This document shows, one piece after another, positions 52,587 to 61,862 of a DNA stretch of 64,000 nt (within the stretch, counting starts at the first letter, position 1; each line of letters begins with the position of its first letter). Source of the DNA: an uncultured Clostridia bacterium (GTDB lineage: Bacteria; Bacillota; Clostridia; Saccharofermentanales; Saccharofermentanaceae); contig CAMJPC010000011.1 of NCBI GenBank assembly GCA_946407705.1, positions 17,953 through 81,952 on the forward strand, written 5' to 3'. The position numbers and the translations under genes were made by a program. The notes under the pieces were generated by a model, which saw only the letters and a program-made list of their open reading frames with translations, was not told where the DNA came from and made no database searches.

Positions 52587-52601
52587 TTTTGATCTATTTG
52601 T

Positions 52602-54308
52602 TTACTGCTGTCCGGCCTGAGCCTGAGCTGCCTTGTACTTTTCCTCGTCAGCCTTCTTGATGGCCTTGCGCATGATCTTTCCGCTCGGAGTCTTGGGGAG
52701 TTCTTCAACGAACTCGATTACTCTCGGATACTTGTAGGGAGCGGTAGCGTGCTTGACGTGGTTCTGAAGTTCCTTGACGAGCTCGGGAGTGCCCTTGCCC
52801 TTGTACTGCTTTGTAAGGACGATTGTAGCCTTAACAGCCTGTCCACGCATCGGATCGGGAACTGATGTTACCGCGCACTCGAGGACCGCAGGATGCGTCA
52901 TGAGAGCGCTCTCGACCTCGAAAGGTCCGATACGGTAACCGGAGCACTTGATGACGTCGTCGTTTCTTCCTACGAACCAGATGTATCCGTCCGGATCTCT
53001 CCATGCGGTATCGCCTGTGTTGTAGTCGGCACCGGGCCACTGGTCAGCCATTGCCTCGGGGTTCTGGTAGTATTCCTTGAAAAGTCCGGTGGGATGTGAA
53101 GAAGCGTTCCTGATGATGACGTTTCCTACGATACCGTCCTCGACGGGATTGCCTTCATCGTCAAGAAGTTCGATGTCGTAAAGGGGAGTGGGTTTTCCGG
53201 TAGAACCCGGCTTTACGTCGATCCAGGGGAAGTTAGCGAAAAGAACGCTTCCTTCAGTCTGGCCGAATCCCTCTCTGATCTCCAATCCCGTTGCATCCTT
53301 CCACTTGTAGAATACTTCAGGGTTAAGAGGCTCGCCTGCCATCGAGCAGTGCTTGATGGAGGAGAAATCGTACTTTGAAAGGTCTTCCTGGATCAGGTAA
53401 CGGTAGATCGTGGAAGGTCCGCAGAAGGAGTTGAGCTTGAGCTTTTCGATGATCTCGAGCATCCTCTGCGCGCTGAACTTGCCCTGCGTGTCGAATGTGA
53501 CGTTGACCGCGCCTGCGATCCACTGTCCGTAGATCTTGCCCCATGCAAATTTTGCCCAGCCGGAATCGGCCTGTGTGAGGTGTCTGCAACCGTCGTAGAC
53601 CTGCTGCCAGTACTTTGCCGTGACGATGTGTCCAAGAGGCAGGAGGTAGTCGTGAAGGATCATCTTGGGCTCACCGGTAGTGCCGGAAGAGAAGTAGATG
53701 ATCATGGGATCTTCGTTGTGAGTGGCTTCATCGCCTGTGGGCCTCTCGAAAACGGGAGAAGCCGCATCGATGTCGTCCGTAAGAGAACGCCATCCCTCGG
53801 GTGCTTTGCCGATAACGCTGCAGATCTGAACAGTCTTGCAGTCGGGACGTGCGCTGTTGACGTTGTCGATGATCCACTGGTCGTCTGCGCAGACGATCAT
53901 CTTAACGTTAGCCGCGTTGCAGCGGTAAACGATATCGTGGTATTCGAGCTGGAAAGTGGCGGGGATAACGACTGCGCCGAGCTTGTGGAGACCGACCATC
54001 GTGAACCAGACTTCAGGACGCTGGCGCAAGATCATGAGGACCCTGTCGCCCTTCTTGATGCCTAAGCCCTTGAACATGTTGGCTACGCGGTTGCTCTTCT
54101 CCTTGATGTCGGTAAAGGTGAAGTGCTTCTCATTGCCTTCATCGTCGCACCAGATGAGTGCCTCGCGCTCAGGCTCTGTGTCAGCATACACGTCGACGAC
54201 GTCGAATCCGAAGTTAAAGTCCTTGGGGACCTTCAGCTTGAAGTTCTTCTTGAAATCCTCATAGCTTTCGAAATCAACTCTTTCGACAAATCTTTCCAGT
54301 AAGCTCAT
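52602..54308 (-). CDS. Acyl-CoA synthetase (AMP-forming)
   Basis: A 568-residue ANL-superfamily enzyme related to acetyl-CoA and medium-chain acyl-CoA synthetases. Motifs: P-loop IIYFSSGTTGEPKM, GFGQTEGS, YNTGDTAWRDPDGYIWFVGRNDDVIKCSGYRIGP-type hinge (with YRIGPFEVE), and C-terminal PKTPSGKIMRKAI with the catalytic Lys. It activates a carboxylic acid to acyl-AMP then CoA ester; substrate unknown. The start is preceded by AAGGAGA. The divergent partner upstream is the XRE-cupin regulator 24 bases away on the same strand, so both form one operon. Confidence 0.94.
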   Translation of the reverse strand: MSLLERFVERVDFESYEDFKKNFKLKVPKDFNFGFDVVDVYADTEPEREALIWCDDEGNEKHFTFTDIKEKSNRVANMFKGLGIKKGDRVLMILRQRPEVWFTMVGLHKLGAVVIPATFQLEYHDIVYRCNAANVKMIVCADDQWIIDNVNSARPDCKTVQICSVIGKAPEGWRSLTDDIDAASPVFERPTGDEATHNEDPMIIYFSSGTTGEPKMILHDYLLPLGHIVTAKYWQQVYDGCRHLTQADSGWAKFAWGKIYGQWIAGAVNVTFDTQGKFSAQRMLEIIEKLKLNSFCGPSTIYRYLIQEDLSKYDFSSIKHCSMAGEPLNPEVFYKWKDATGLEIREGFGQTEGSVLFANFPWIDVKPGSTGKPTPLYDIELLDDEGNPVEDGIVGNVIIRNASSHPTGLFKEYYQNPEAMADQWPGADYNTGDTAWRDPDGYIWFVGRNDDVIKCSGYRIGPFEVESALMTHPAVLECAVTSVPDPMRGQAVKATIVLTKQYKGKGTPELVKELQNHVKHATAPYKYPRVIEFVEELPKTPSGKIMRKAIKKADEEKYKAAQAQAGQQ

Positions 54309-54332
54309 ATCTGTGTGTCTCTCCTTGAGGTA

Positions 54333-54878
54333 TTAACCGTTGATTATCGTCAGGAACTTTGCGTTGTCCGTGACTGCCCTCTGGCCGTGAGGCTTCTCGG
54401 GGTTGAAGTAGATGGAATCGCCTGCATTGAGCGTGAACTCACGGTCGCCTACGACAACCTTGATCGTGCCCTCGATGACGTAGTTGAATTCCTGGCCGCC
54501 GTGCTTAACGAGCTCTGCCGTCTCGGACTTCGAAAGGGTAACGATCATGGGGTCCATCTGTCTGTGCTTGTAGTTGAAAGCAAGAGCGCTGAAGGAATAG
54601 CCGGGATAACGCTCGACCTTGACGCCGTTGCCGCCTCTTACCACGGTATAATCGTCCATTCTGGGGACGTCGCCGGTCATGAGGACTGTGGGGTCGACCC
54701 TGAACAGTTCAGCGACCTTGTAAAGGAGGCTGATCGGGATTTCCTTTGAACCGGTCTCGTAAGCAAGATACTCGTCCTTGCTGACACCGATGTTGCGTGC
54801 GACGTCATCCGCATCGAATTCGAGGATGTCACGAAGTTCTCTGATCCTCTCGGAAATCTGCTTGATGTATTCGTTCAT
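54333..54878 (-). CDS. XRE-family regulator with cupin domain
   Basis: A 181-residue regulator: an N-terminal Cro/CI helix-turn-helix (about residues 8-65; DDVARNIGVSKDEYLAYETGSKEIPISLLYKVAELF-type pattern) and a C-terminal cupin (about 110-178; LVKHGGQEFNYVIEGTIKV, NAGDSIYFNPEKPHGQR). HTH-cupin proteins sense a small ligand, here perhaps a fatty-acid or acyl-CoA related molecule, since it heads an operon with the acyl-CoA synthetase. RBS GGAGG lies 6 bases before the ATG. A minus-strand TATAAT at 54935-54930 is a likely -10 box. Confidence 0.92.
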   Translation of the reverse strand: MNEYIKQISERIRELRDILEFDADDVARNIGVSKDEYLAYETGSKEIPISLLYKVAELFRVDPTVLMTGDVPRMDDYTVVRGGNGVKVERYPGYSFSALAFNYKHRQMDPMIVTLSKSETAELVKHGGQEFNYVIEGTIKVVVGDREFTLNAGDSIYFNPEKPHGQRAVTDNAKFLTIING

Positions 54879-54929
54879 GTCAGGCCTCCAAATATATCCT
54901 TGATATTATTTATAAATTTAGCGTAGCGT

Positions 54930-54935
54930 ATTATA
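54930..54935 (-). promoter_or_regulatory. -10 box for the XRE-cupin operon
   Basis: TATAAT on the minus strand, about 50 bases before the ATG. The matching -35 position reads TCGCAA, a weak match, so the promoter may need activation. Confidence 0.35.
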
Positions 54936-54993
54936 CAACATATTAAGCAGTTTTGCGAAACCGCTTTGCATAAAAATGTCGATATCCGTTGAT

Positions 54994-56088
54994 TTAGAGA
55001 AGACTTACTGCTTTTTCCGCCGGTTTTCTGAGCTTTGGCTCAACGAAAAGATAAGCCAGAAGCCCTATTCCGAAAATGACCGCGCAGGTCAGATATTCAG
55101 TGATCCAGCTGCCGTAATTGAGTCCCAGATTCCAGTATTTGTTCGCACATCTCTGAAGGAGCAGGAGCAGGCAGTGAAGTACGTAAGTGTCGTAGGATGC
55201 TCCGCCCAAAACGCCCCAGATCTTGCCGGAAAAGAGCTTTTTTGCGCCCTCAGAACAAAGAAATATGATTATCGCGGGGAAGAACAGGAAAGCCAGCGCA
55301 TACTGCTGGAAAAGGAGTCTTTCGGCCTTGAGCGCGACCAGATACAAACCTGCTCCAATGATCCCGTATACCGCCACGAACACATACTTTGAACCTTTGA
55401 TCTCATGTTTCTTGAGAAAGCCTGCGAGAAGAAGACCCATGGAAACGTCGATGTAAGCTCTTTTCGCGCATGTCTGGAAGAAAGGAAGCTCGATGTCGAA
55501 GAGGTCTCCCGCCATTGAAAGAAGGATCAGTCCGACGACCGGAATGACGTAGTTTATCTTTTTCTTAGCACTGACATACACCAGGATATAAAGCACGACA
55601 GAAGCGATCAGGAGTGAACTGACATACCACATCGGCGGGTTGAGATGTGAACCTTCCATGTTGGCCCAGCCTACCTGCATTCCAAGGAATGAAAGAATGA
55701 GTTCTGTTCCTGTGGATCTTGCTTTGTAGTACTCGCCCATGATGCGGAAATAGACGTAGTTGTTTATCAGGAAATAGATGACCGCGGTGACGCTTACAAG
55801 AGGCAGAAGCCTTACGCATCTGTGGGTGTAGTATTCCTTGAATCCAAGCTGTCCGGAAGTGATCTTCTCTACGGCACCGAGCAGGAAAAAACCGGAGATC
55901 AGGAAGAAAAGATCAACTAAATGTCCCCAGTAAAAATGGCCGCTATAGAAGTTTATGCCGTTGTCTATGAAGACGTTATGCACCTGCTGGTAATGATGAA
56001 GAACGAGTATTATGGAAGCCGCAAACTTAAGGAAATCAAGCGCTCCGTTACGGCCTGAGGACGCCGCTTTTAATCTGTCGTTTGTCAT
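54994..56088 (-). CDS. Membrane acyltransferase (Acyl_transf_3)
   Basis: A 364-residue acyltransferase-3 protein with ten or so helices. The N-terminus has NGALDFLKFAASIILVLHHYQQ, with His in LHHY as the usual catalytic position, then GHLVDLFFLISGFFLL and YTHRCVRLLPL. It probably acylates a surface sugar or peptide. Upstream AAAGGGA lies 6 bases before the start. It is not close to the acyltransferase at 46684 in sequence details and is not adjacent to any polysaccharide genes. The plus-strand gap 56089-56357 has no gene. Confidence 0.85.
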   Translation of the reverse strand: MTNDRLKAASSGRNGALDFLKFAASIILVLHHYQQVHNVFIDNGINFYSGHFYWGHLVDLFFLISGFFLLGAVEKITSGQLGFKEYYTHRCVRLLPLVSVTAVIYFLINNYVYFRIMGEYYKARSTGTELILSFLGMQVGWANMEGSHLNPPMWYVSSLLIASVVLYILVYVSAKKKINYVIPVVGLILLSMAGDLFDIELPFFQTCAKRAYIDVSMGLLLAGFLKKHEIKGSKYVFVAVYGIIGAGLYLVALKAERLLFQQYALAFLFFPAIIIFLCSEGAKKLFSGKIWGVLGGASYDTYVLHCLLLLLQRCANKYWNLGLNYGSWITEYLTCAVIFGIGLLAYLFVEPKLRKPAEKAVSLL

Positions 56089-56297
56089 GACGTCCCTTTC
56101 TCCGGAATAGTGCCGAATGGCGTTTTTATCAAGAACATTTTAACACGTCAGCCCGAAAACATCAGTATTTTTAGGGTTTTCTTACCGCAATTTTGCCTTA
56201 AAACTATGTCGGAATTGCCCAAAACAACGGTGTCAGAAAGATTAAAAGTAAGTGACAATTATAACAATTTAATAAAACCAAGTGCAGATTTGATTTT

Positions 56298-56316
56298 GAC
56301 GTAGTAAACTAACGTC
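56298..56316. promoter_or_regulatory. Near-palindrome before BspA-like gene
   Basis: GACGTAGT and ACTAACGTC form an imperfect palindrome (one bulged base), starting within TTGACG (56296-56301), a possible -35 box. No good -10 at 17 bases (AGTACA). A regulator site is possible but unproven. Confidence 0.3.
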
Positions 56317-56357
56317 TTAGTACAACCGTTTTATTACTTTATACGGAGGAATGACGA

Positions 56358-58331
56358 ATGAAGCATCTCAAAGTTACGTCAGTTTTATTGTCTGTCGCAA
56401 TGTGTGCATCCATCATGTTGACGCCTGTTGCAGTAATGGCAGATGATACGACTGCTCCTTCGGAAGCTCAGACAACTGAAGCTGCCGAGAAGGAGACTGA
56501 GGCACCCAAGAAGGAGACAGAAGCTCCCAAGAAAGAGACTGAGGCAACTGAGAAGCAGGAGCCGACAGAGGCTGAGGAGAAGGAAACCGAAGCTCCCGAG
56601 AAGGAGACTGAGGCTACTGAAGAACCCAAGGAAACTGAGCCTGCAGAGGAGACCGAGAAAGAACCCGAAGCTACTGAAAAGCAGCCTGAGGAGACTGAGA
56701 AGGAACCCGAAGCTACCGAGAAGCAGCCTGAGGAAACTGAGAAGGATCCTGAAGAGGCTGAAGGCGAACTTCCTGAGACAGTTGTCGGAAACAAGGCTAA
56801 GGGCGCTTTTGCAGGTAAGTGCGGCAACAATCTCATCTGGTCTTATGATGAGAGTTCAAACACTCTTAAGATCACCGGTTCCGGCAACATGACCAGCTAC
56901 TATCATTTCGATGGTACAAACAACGAGAATAAGGTTTTCGCTCCCTGGACGATCCACGCCAGCGGCATCAAGACTATCGTTATCGGCGAGAATGTTACTT
57001 CGATCGGAAGCTATGCTTTTGAAGGCTGCACAAGTCTTACGAGCGTTTCGCTTCCTTCCACTCTGAACGGAATCGGAAGCTATGCATTCCTCGAGTGCAC
57101 AAAGCTTGCCAGCCTTACCATCAAGGATAAGAGCGTAACGGCAATTGGTGCGGGATCATTCATGAATTGTAAGTCACTTGCAAGCATCTATCTTCCTGAC
57201 AGCATCAAGTCCATCGGCGCAAGCGCTTTCTCCGGATGCACATCACTTTCAAGCGTTAAGATCCCTGCAGCTGTTACCGCGATCGCTGGTGAGTGTTTCA
57301 CAGGCTGCACAAGCCTTACAAGTGTAACTATCCACAATAAGGTTACGGCGGTCGGTGCAGGCGCATTCATGGGATGCACGAGTCTTGCAACGATCACTCT
57401 TCCTACCAGCGTAACAGCACTCGGCGTACGCGCATTCTCCGGATGTTCTTCACTTACGGACATCGGACTCGGTGCAGTAAAGACGATCAGGGAATGCACT
57501 TTTGAATACTGCACAAGCCTTGCCAACATCACATTCCCTTACACGGTAACAACGATCGAGGCTTACGCATTCAACGGCTGCGGATTTGTCACTCTTAACA
57601 TTCCTTATACAATGAAGAGCCTTGCTGAGTATTCATTCAACGGCTGCACAAAGCTCACTGACGTTAAGATCGATCAGAGTCTTTATGCCAATTACGGAGA
57701 AAAGGCTTTCAAGAATTGCTCACACTATGTTAACCATCCTCTGGAATATGCTACTCTCGGCGAAAAGGCAACCGTTGGCGATTACCAGTATAAGGTTACA
57801 AATGCTGCAAAGAACGGTACCGGAACATGCATGCTCATCGCTGTTGCAAATCCCGTTGCTGCAGTAGTAATTCCTAACTATGTTAAGATCAAGGATTGCA
57901 CCTATAAGGTAACAAGGATCTACTCAACTTCTTTCCAGAAGAATACGACGATGACATCTCTCGTTATCGGCGGAAACGTCAAGACGATCGACGCAAGCGC
58001 TTTCCTCGGATGCTCCTCACTCGTTAAGGTATCCGGCGGTGCAAACGTTCAGACGATCGGCAACAAGGCATTCACAAACTGCTTCGCCCTCAAGACATTC
58101 TCCATCGGTTCTTCTTCACTCAAGAAGATCGGTAACTATGCTTTCTACGGCGATAAGGTCCTTACTGTGCTCTACATCCAGAAGACCACCAAGCTTACAA
58201 AGGCTAACGTTAAGAAGTCCCTCAAGGGTTCTTACGTAAAGACCGTCAAGGTTAAGAAGTCTAAGGTCTCTGCTTACAAGAAGTACTTCACTAAGGCTAA
58301 CTGCGGCAAGAAGGTTTCTGTAAAGAAGTAA
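56358..58331 (+). CDS. BspA-like leucine-rich-repeat surface protein
   Basis: A 657-residue secreted protein. A signal peptide (MKHLKVTSVLLSVAMCASIM, cleavage near AVMA at residues 25-28) is followed by a Thr/Glu/Pro/Lys-rich low-complexity stalk (about 30-135, built on TEAPEKE and TEKQPE units), then LRR_5/BspA repeats from about 195 (AFEGCTSLTSVSLPSTL, SFMNCKSLASIYLPDSI, AFSGCTSLSSVKIPAAV and so on), and a basic C-terminal end YTKANCGKKVSVKK. No LPXTG or membrane anchor, so it may be released or bind the wall non-covalently. BspA-like proteins often mediate adhesion. RBS is CGGAGG. Confidence 0.88.
   Translation: MKHLKVTSVLLSVAMCASIMLTPVAVMADDTTAPSEAQTTEAAEKETEAPKKETEAPKKETEATEKQEPTEAEEKETEAPEKETEATEEPKETEPAEETEKEPEATEKQPEETEKEPEATEKQPEETEKDPEEAEGELPETVVGNKAKGAFAGKCGNNLIWSYDESSNTLKITGSGNMTSYYHFDGTNNENKVFAPWTIHASGIKTIVIGENVTSIGSYAFEGCTSLTSVSLPSTLNGIGSYAFLECTKLASLTIKDKSVTAIGAGSFMNCKSLASIYLPDSIKSIGASAFSGCTSLSSVKIPAAVTAIAGECFTGCTSLTSVTIHNKVTAVGAGAFMGCTSLATITLPTSVTALGVRAFSGCSSLTDIGLGAVKTIRECTFEYCTSLANITFPYTVTTIEAYAFNGCGFVTLNIPYTMKSLAEYSFNGCTKLTDVKIDQSLYANYGEKAFKNCSHYVNHPLEYATLGEKATVGDYQYKVTNAAKNGTGTCMLIAVANPVAAVVIPNYVKIKDCTYKVTRIYSTSFQKNTTMTSLVIGGNVKTIDASAFLGCSSLVKVSGGANVQTIGNKAFTNCFALKTFSIGSSSLKKIGNYAFYGDKVLTVLYIQKTTKLTKANVKKSLKGSYVKTVKVKKSKVSAYKKYFTKANCGKKVSVKK
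56649..56750 (+). repeat. 42-bp tandem repeat in stalk region
   Basis: Two near-identical 42-bp units (56649-56690, 56691-56732; peptide ETEKEPEATEKQPE) and a partial third (56733-56750). Part of a longer Thr/Glu-rich low-complexity stalk; copy number probably varies between strains. Confidence 0.85.
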
Positions 58332-58354
58332 TTTAACGGAACAAAACAAAAACG

Positions 58355-58384
58355 AACCGGAGGCATCTGCCTCCGGTTTTTTTG
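58355..58384 (+). terminator. Terminator after BspA-like gene
   Basis: 11-bp perfect stem (58355-58365 with 58368-58378), then a run of seven or more T. Confidence 0.88.
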
Positions 58385-58536
58385 CCTTTAATTTGATGTT
58401 TTTCGTTGTGCAACAGTCTGACTGCGATCTGTAGTTTAAGCATCAGATAAGACCCGATTTATTGATTGGTTTATGGGGAGCCTGTGGTGATAATGAATCC
58501 GTAAATAATCACATCAAAAAACAGGAGAATCAAACA

Positions 58537-58785
58537 ATGGCTACCATCAGAAAAGCACTCAACCTTAAGGATCTCGCTAAGATCAGCGGAGGCAATATTT
58601 TCGAAGACATCTATTGCTTCTTTGAAGGACACGGTTACAACAGCGTAGGCTTCGCATATAATGATGACCACAGTTTCAAGATTGTAAAGTATAAATGCAT
58701 AAGCTGCGGCAAGATAATCTACGAGAAGGAATATGCTGACGGCAACACTGAGTCTTCTTCAAAATCCGAATTCGACAAGTATTGA
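58537..58785 (+). CDS. Small double-glycine-leader protein
   Basis: An 82-residue protein with a typical GG-type leader: ALNLKDLAKISGG (residues 7-19), the LxxLxxIxGG pattern cut by C39-peptidase ABC exporters, giving a 63-residue mature peptide beginning NIFEDIYCFF. The mature part has three Cys (one in YCFF, two in CISCGK) and an acidic/Ser-rich end. AGGAGA lies about 9 bases before ATG 58537; a frame extending upstream has no RBS. No exporter gene is in the window. It might be a bacteriocin-like or signalling peptide; the mature chain matches no family I know. Confidence 0.65.
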   Translation: MATIRKALNLKDLAKISGGNIFEDIYCFFEGHGYNSVGFAYNDDHSFKIVKYKCISCGKIIYEKEYADGNTESSSKSEFDKY

Positions 58786-58811
58786 AGAGAATCTTGTCAG
58801 GAACAAAATAT

Positions 58812-58848
58812 AAACCGCGAACAGAAGATAACTGATCGCGGTTTTTTT
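58812..58848 (+). terminator. Terminator of the GG-leader gene
   Basis: 9-bp stem AAACCGCGA/TCGCGGTTT (58812-58820, 58836-58844) with a 15-base loop and seven T residues, giving the small gene its own transcription unit. Confidence 0.8.
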
Positions 58849-58923
58849 ATAAATAAATATGTGTAGCATTTCAAAAAGTTGGTATAATTAATCACTGTTA
58901 AATCGACTTTTTGATATCGTGTT

Positions 58924-61746
58924 ATGAAGTTCATTAAGATTTGTAAAAAAGTAATCTATAAACTCTGCGGCAAGGCGCGCTGGCTCTTACTGGCGGCTGT
59001 CCTGCTGTTTATAGTGTATTTTCTGATCGACTCTAATTATGACTGGTACTACGATATTAACGGTGTGTGCGGTTATAACGGATTACCCAAACCTGAACAT
59101 CAGATCTCTCAGATATGGTGCTTCTCAATAACCGACGGCGGCAAGGCGGGTATACTGAGCAGAGATACGGCAAACGGAATCTATGCCCGGATCAATCTGG
59201 ATACCGGAGTTCAGGAGCATTGCAGCATTGGCTTTGCCTTAGCTAAAGAAGATGATGAGGAATCGATCTTTATACCAAACAATATTACCATGACTGATGA
59301 CGGTGAACTTTATGTATACCGTGACATACTTAACGGCAACAGCAGTCTGGTGAAAAAAACATATTATATCTACCGCATTTCGCCTGATTATAGAAATTCG
59401 GATGAGATCTTCAGGATCGATATCGGCAAAGAGGGTCTGGAAAAGGGGATGAAAGTGAGTCCCCTACGTTATTATAACGGCAAGGTGTATTATTCCATAA
59501 GCGACATGTCAGGTGTCAAGCTCTATTCGATCGATACCAAGACCCATGTGGTCAGCGAGAGCGGCATCTATCCCACAGATTCGGACGGAACTTACACTGT
59601 AAGAGTCATTCCTGTCGGCGGTGCTTTTATTTTTATCAGAAGTGACGGAAACGTATATAAGGTGGAATTCGGCAAGCCTATTGGAGAGAGTATATACAAG
59701 TACGATTCTTTTGACAGTGACGGGATCACGCTTTTCTCAGGTGCTGTCATAGCTGACGGAAAACTCTATGTTGCAGTTGATACCGAACCGTACACTGTTT
59801 ATCTTCTCGAGGATGGCAAGTTAACGAAGGAGTTCGATATCGGAGATTTGGTCAAAGATCCGACCGGTCTGTGGCAGTTAGAAGCATACCGCCCTGAAGG
59901 CGCGTCACGTGACACTCTTGTTTTATTGACGGATAAAGCGCTCATAACGTATTCCGGCGGAAAACCTGAAGTGAAAACGATCACGGTAAAGCAGCAGATA
60001 ACACCGTTCATGTATGTCGAGCCTCTCATCGGTTTTTTATACATCCTGATAGCAGTTGGTCTGATCATCAATCTCATAATCCGTAAGAAGACGCTTCTTT
60101 ATAAGCAGCTGATAGTAACGATCCCGGTATTTTTAATCCTGTCCGGCATCATTGCAACAGTTGTGTATTCTTATGCAGATACGGTGAAGACAGATGACGC
60201 AGGAAAAGACGTTAGCATGATTTGCGGTGTTTCCGCCAGGTCTTTAGACGGATATGACTTTTCAGGATTCGAAAGGCCGGATGCAAAAACCGGAGCGGCA
60301 TACAAAGCGCTTCGCGACAAGCTCAAAGCCTTAAATTCTTACAACGAGAATTACATGCTTTCCGTGATCTACAGATCAGATGAAGGTATTCCTTATTATC
60401 TGATGTCTTATGGCTCCGTCGGTTCTCCTATGGTGAAATGGGGAAAGGCGGAAGGTGAATTCCCTGAAGGTGCAGTCAAGTCAGATGTCTATATTGATAA
60501 GGATGTGAGATCCATTGCAAATATGCTGGCCACAACGGAACCTACCAGAATAAGAGCGTATGGAAAGATAAATGATGCCGCCTCAAGTGGTCACTACTAT
60601 CTCCTGGTTGAGGCGGATTTTGGCAACCTGTTGTCAGACAGAATTTTTCTCGTCGTCCAGATCTTCGGCTTCGGTATCCTTATCATGGCGGTCATCACGC
60701 TTATCTACATTCTTTCAACGATACGTATGTTAAGGGTCATCAAGAAGGCGACAGTTACCGTAAAGAGCATCAGCGAAGGCGATCTCACGGCAAGAGTCAA
60801 TTACCGTTCAAAGGACGAATTGGGACAGATATGTACCCAGGTAAACGAGATGGCATCAAGTCTTGAGACTTCATTCAAGGAGAAAGACCGCACAGAGAAG
60901 TTCTACTACAAGTTTGTTCCCGAGAGGTTCCGTGAATATCTCGGAAAGGAAAAGCTCACCGATCTGTCACTCGGAGACGCGAGCAACCGCGAGCTGACGG
61001 TCCTTTTCTGCGACATCCGTTCCTTCTCGATCAATTCCGAGATGATGACGGCAAAGGAAAACTTTGCATTCGCAAACACTATCTACGGGAAGGCCGGACC
61101 GATCGTCCGTGAGCATAACGGCTTCATCGACAAATACATAGGCGATGCGGTAATGGCGCTTTTCGAGAAACCTGATGACGCTGTAGCTGCCGGCATCGAT
61201 CTTTATAAAGCCATCGTGCATGACCCTGAGACGGCGCATGAGCTTAAAGTGAGCGACATAAACATCGGCATCGGAATTCACACCGGCATGGCCATGATCG
61301 GAATCGTAGGCGAGAGCGAGCGTCTGTCAGGAACAGTCATATCAGATACCGTAAACCTCTCTTCGAGACTTGAGTCGCTGACGAAGCAGTACAAGACAGC
61401 GATGCTGGTCTCCAAGGATACGGTTGACCGTCTGTCCTCACCTGAAGACCTGACGCTTCGTTATCTCGGCATGATACAGGTTGCAGGCGTTAACGAAGTC
61501 AAGGCAGTATATGAAGTCCTTGATTGTCTGAAAGATGATGTGAAGAGCGTACGTTCAAACAATGCCGCGGATTTCCGCGAAGCCTTGAGACTGTTCCAGT
61601 TAGGCCGTCATGACGATGCTCTTAAGGCTCTGGAGAAAATAGCTTCTGAAGGCAAAAGTGACTATGTTACTGATATGTATGCGGATTACATCAGGAACAT
61701 GTCGCCGGACGACAAGGGTAATGTGTTCAGGTTTGTGAGAAAGTAA
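58924..61746 (+). CDS. Membrane class III adenylate/guanylate cyclase
   Basis: A 940-residue receptor-type cyclase. A helix at 19-36 precedes a beta-rich outer region (about 40-350) with repeated VYRISPD and DGKLYVAVD-like propeller strands; helices near 362-386 and 393-415 bracket a short loop; a second outer domain (420-572) ends at a helix near 573-597. Then a HAMP segment (KSISEGDLTARVNYRSKDELGQI near 615-640) and the cyclase domain (about 690-860): metal Asp in LFCDIRSFS and KYIGDAVMALF, and transition-state Asn/Arg in SDTVNLSSRLE. It makes a cyclic nucleotide from ATP or GTP on sensing an outside cue. No nearby cyclic-nucleotide receptor is identified. Confidence 0.9.
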   Translation: MKFIKICKKVIYKLCGKARWLLLAAVLLFIVYFLIDSNYDWYYDINGVCGYNGLPKPEHQISQIWCFSITDGGKAGILSRDTANGIYARINLDTGVQEHCSIGFALAKEDDEESIFIPNNITMTDDGELYVYRDILNGNSSLVKKTYYIYRISPDYRNSDEIFRIDIGKEGLEKGMKVSPLRYYNGKVYYSISDMSGVKLYSIDTKTHVVSESGIYPTDSDGTYTVRVIPVGGAFIFIRSDGNVYKVEFGKPIGESIYKYDSFDSDGITLFSGAVIADGKLYVAVDTEPYTVYLLEDGKLTKEFDIGDLVKDPTGLWQLEAYRPEGASRDTLVLLTDKALITYSGGKPEVKTITVKQQITPFMYVEPLIGFLYILIAVGLIINLIIRKKTLLYKQLIVTIPVFLILSGIIATVVYSYADTVKTDDAGKDVSMICGVSARSLDGYDFSGFERPDAKTGAAYKALRDKLKALNSYNENYMLSVIYRSDEGIPYYLMSYGSVGSPMVKWGKAEGEFPEGAVKSDVYIDKDVRSIANMLATTEPTRIRAYGKINDAASSGHYYLLVEADFGNLLSDRIFLVVQIFGFGILIMAVITLIYILSTIRMLRVIKKATVTVKSISEGDLTARVNYRSKDELGQICTQVNEMASSLETSFKEKDRTEKFYYKFVPERFREYLGKEKLTDLSLGDASNRELTVLFCDIRSFSINSEMMTAKENFAFANTIYGKAGPIVREHNGFIDKYIGDAVMALFEKPDDAVAAGIDLYKAIVHDPETAHELKVSDINIGIGIHTGMAMIGIVGESERLSGTVISDTVNLSSRLESLTKQYKTAMLVSKDTVDRLSSPEDLTLRYLGMIQVAGVNEVKAVYEVLDCLKDDVKSVRSNNAADFREALRLFQLGRHDDALKALEKIASEGKSDYVTDMYADYIRNMSPDDKGNVFRFVRK

Positions 61747-61777
61747 CTGAAGCCCCGTCCTTTTTACGCATGGTAAT

Positions 61778-61809
61778 CACCCCGTTTATATTGAGAAACG
61801 GGGTGTTTT
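61778..61809 (+). terminator. Terminator after cyclase gene
   Basis: 10-bp perfect stem CACCCCGTTT/AAACGGGGTG (61778-61787, 61796-61805) followed by TTTTC. Confidence 0.85.
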
Positions 61810-61862
61810 CATTATGTTTGCGGGAGTTCTCAGACAGTTGACATGACTTTCGGATACAGGCA

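Noticed and set aside
56443..56892. Arg/Leu-rich frame in the stalk region
   Set aside because: Frame-shifted reading of the Thr/Glu/Lys repeats of the BspA-like protein.
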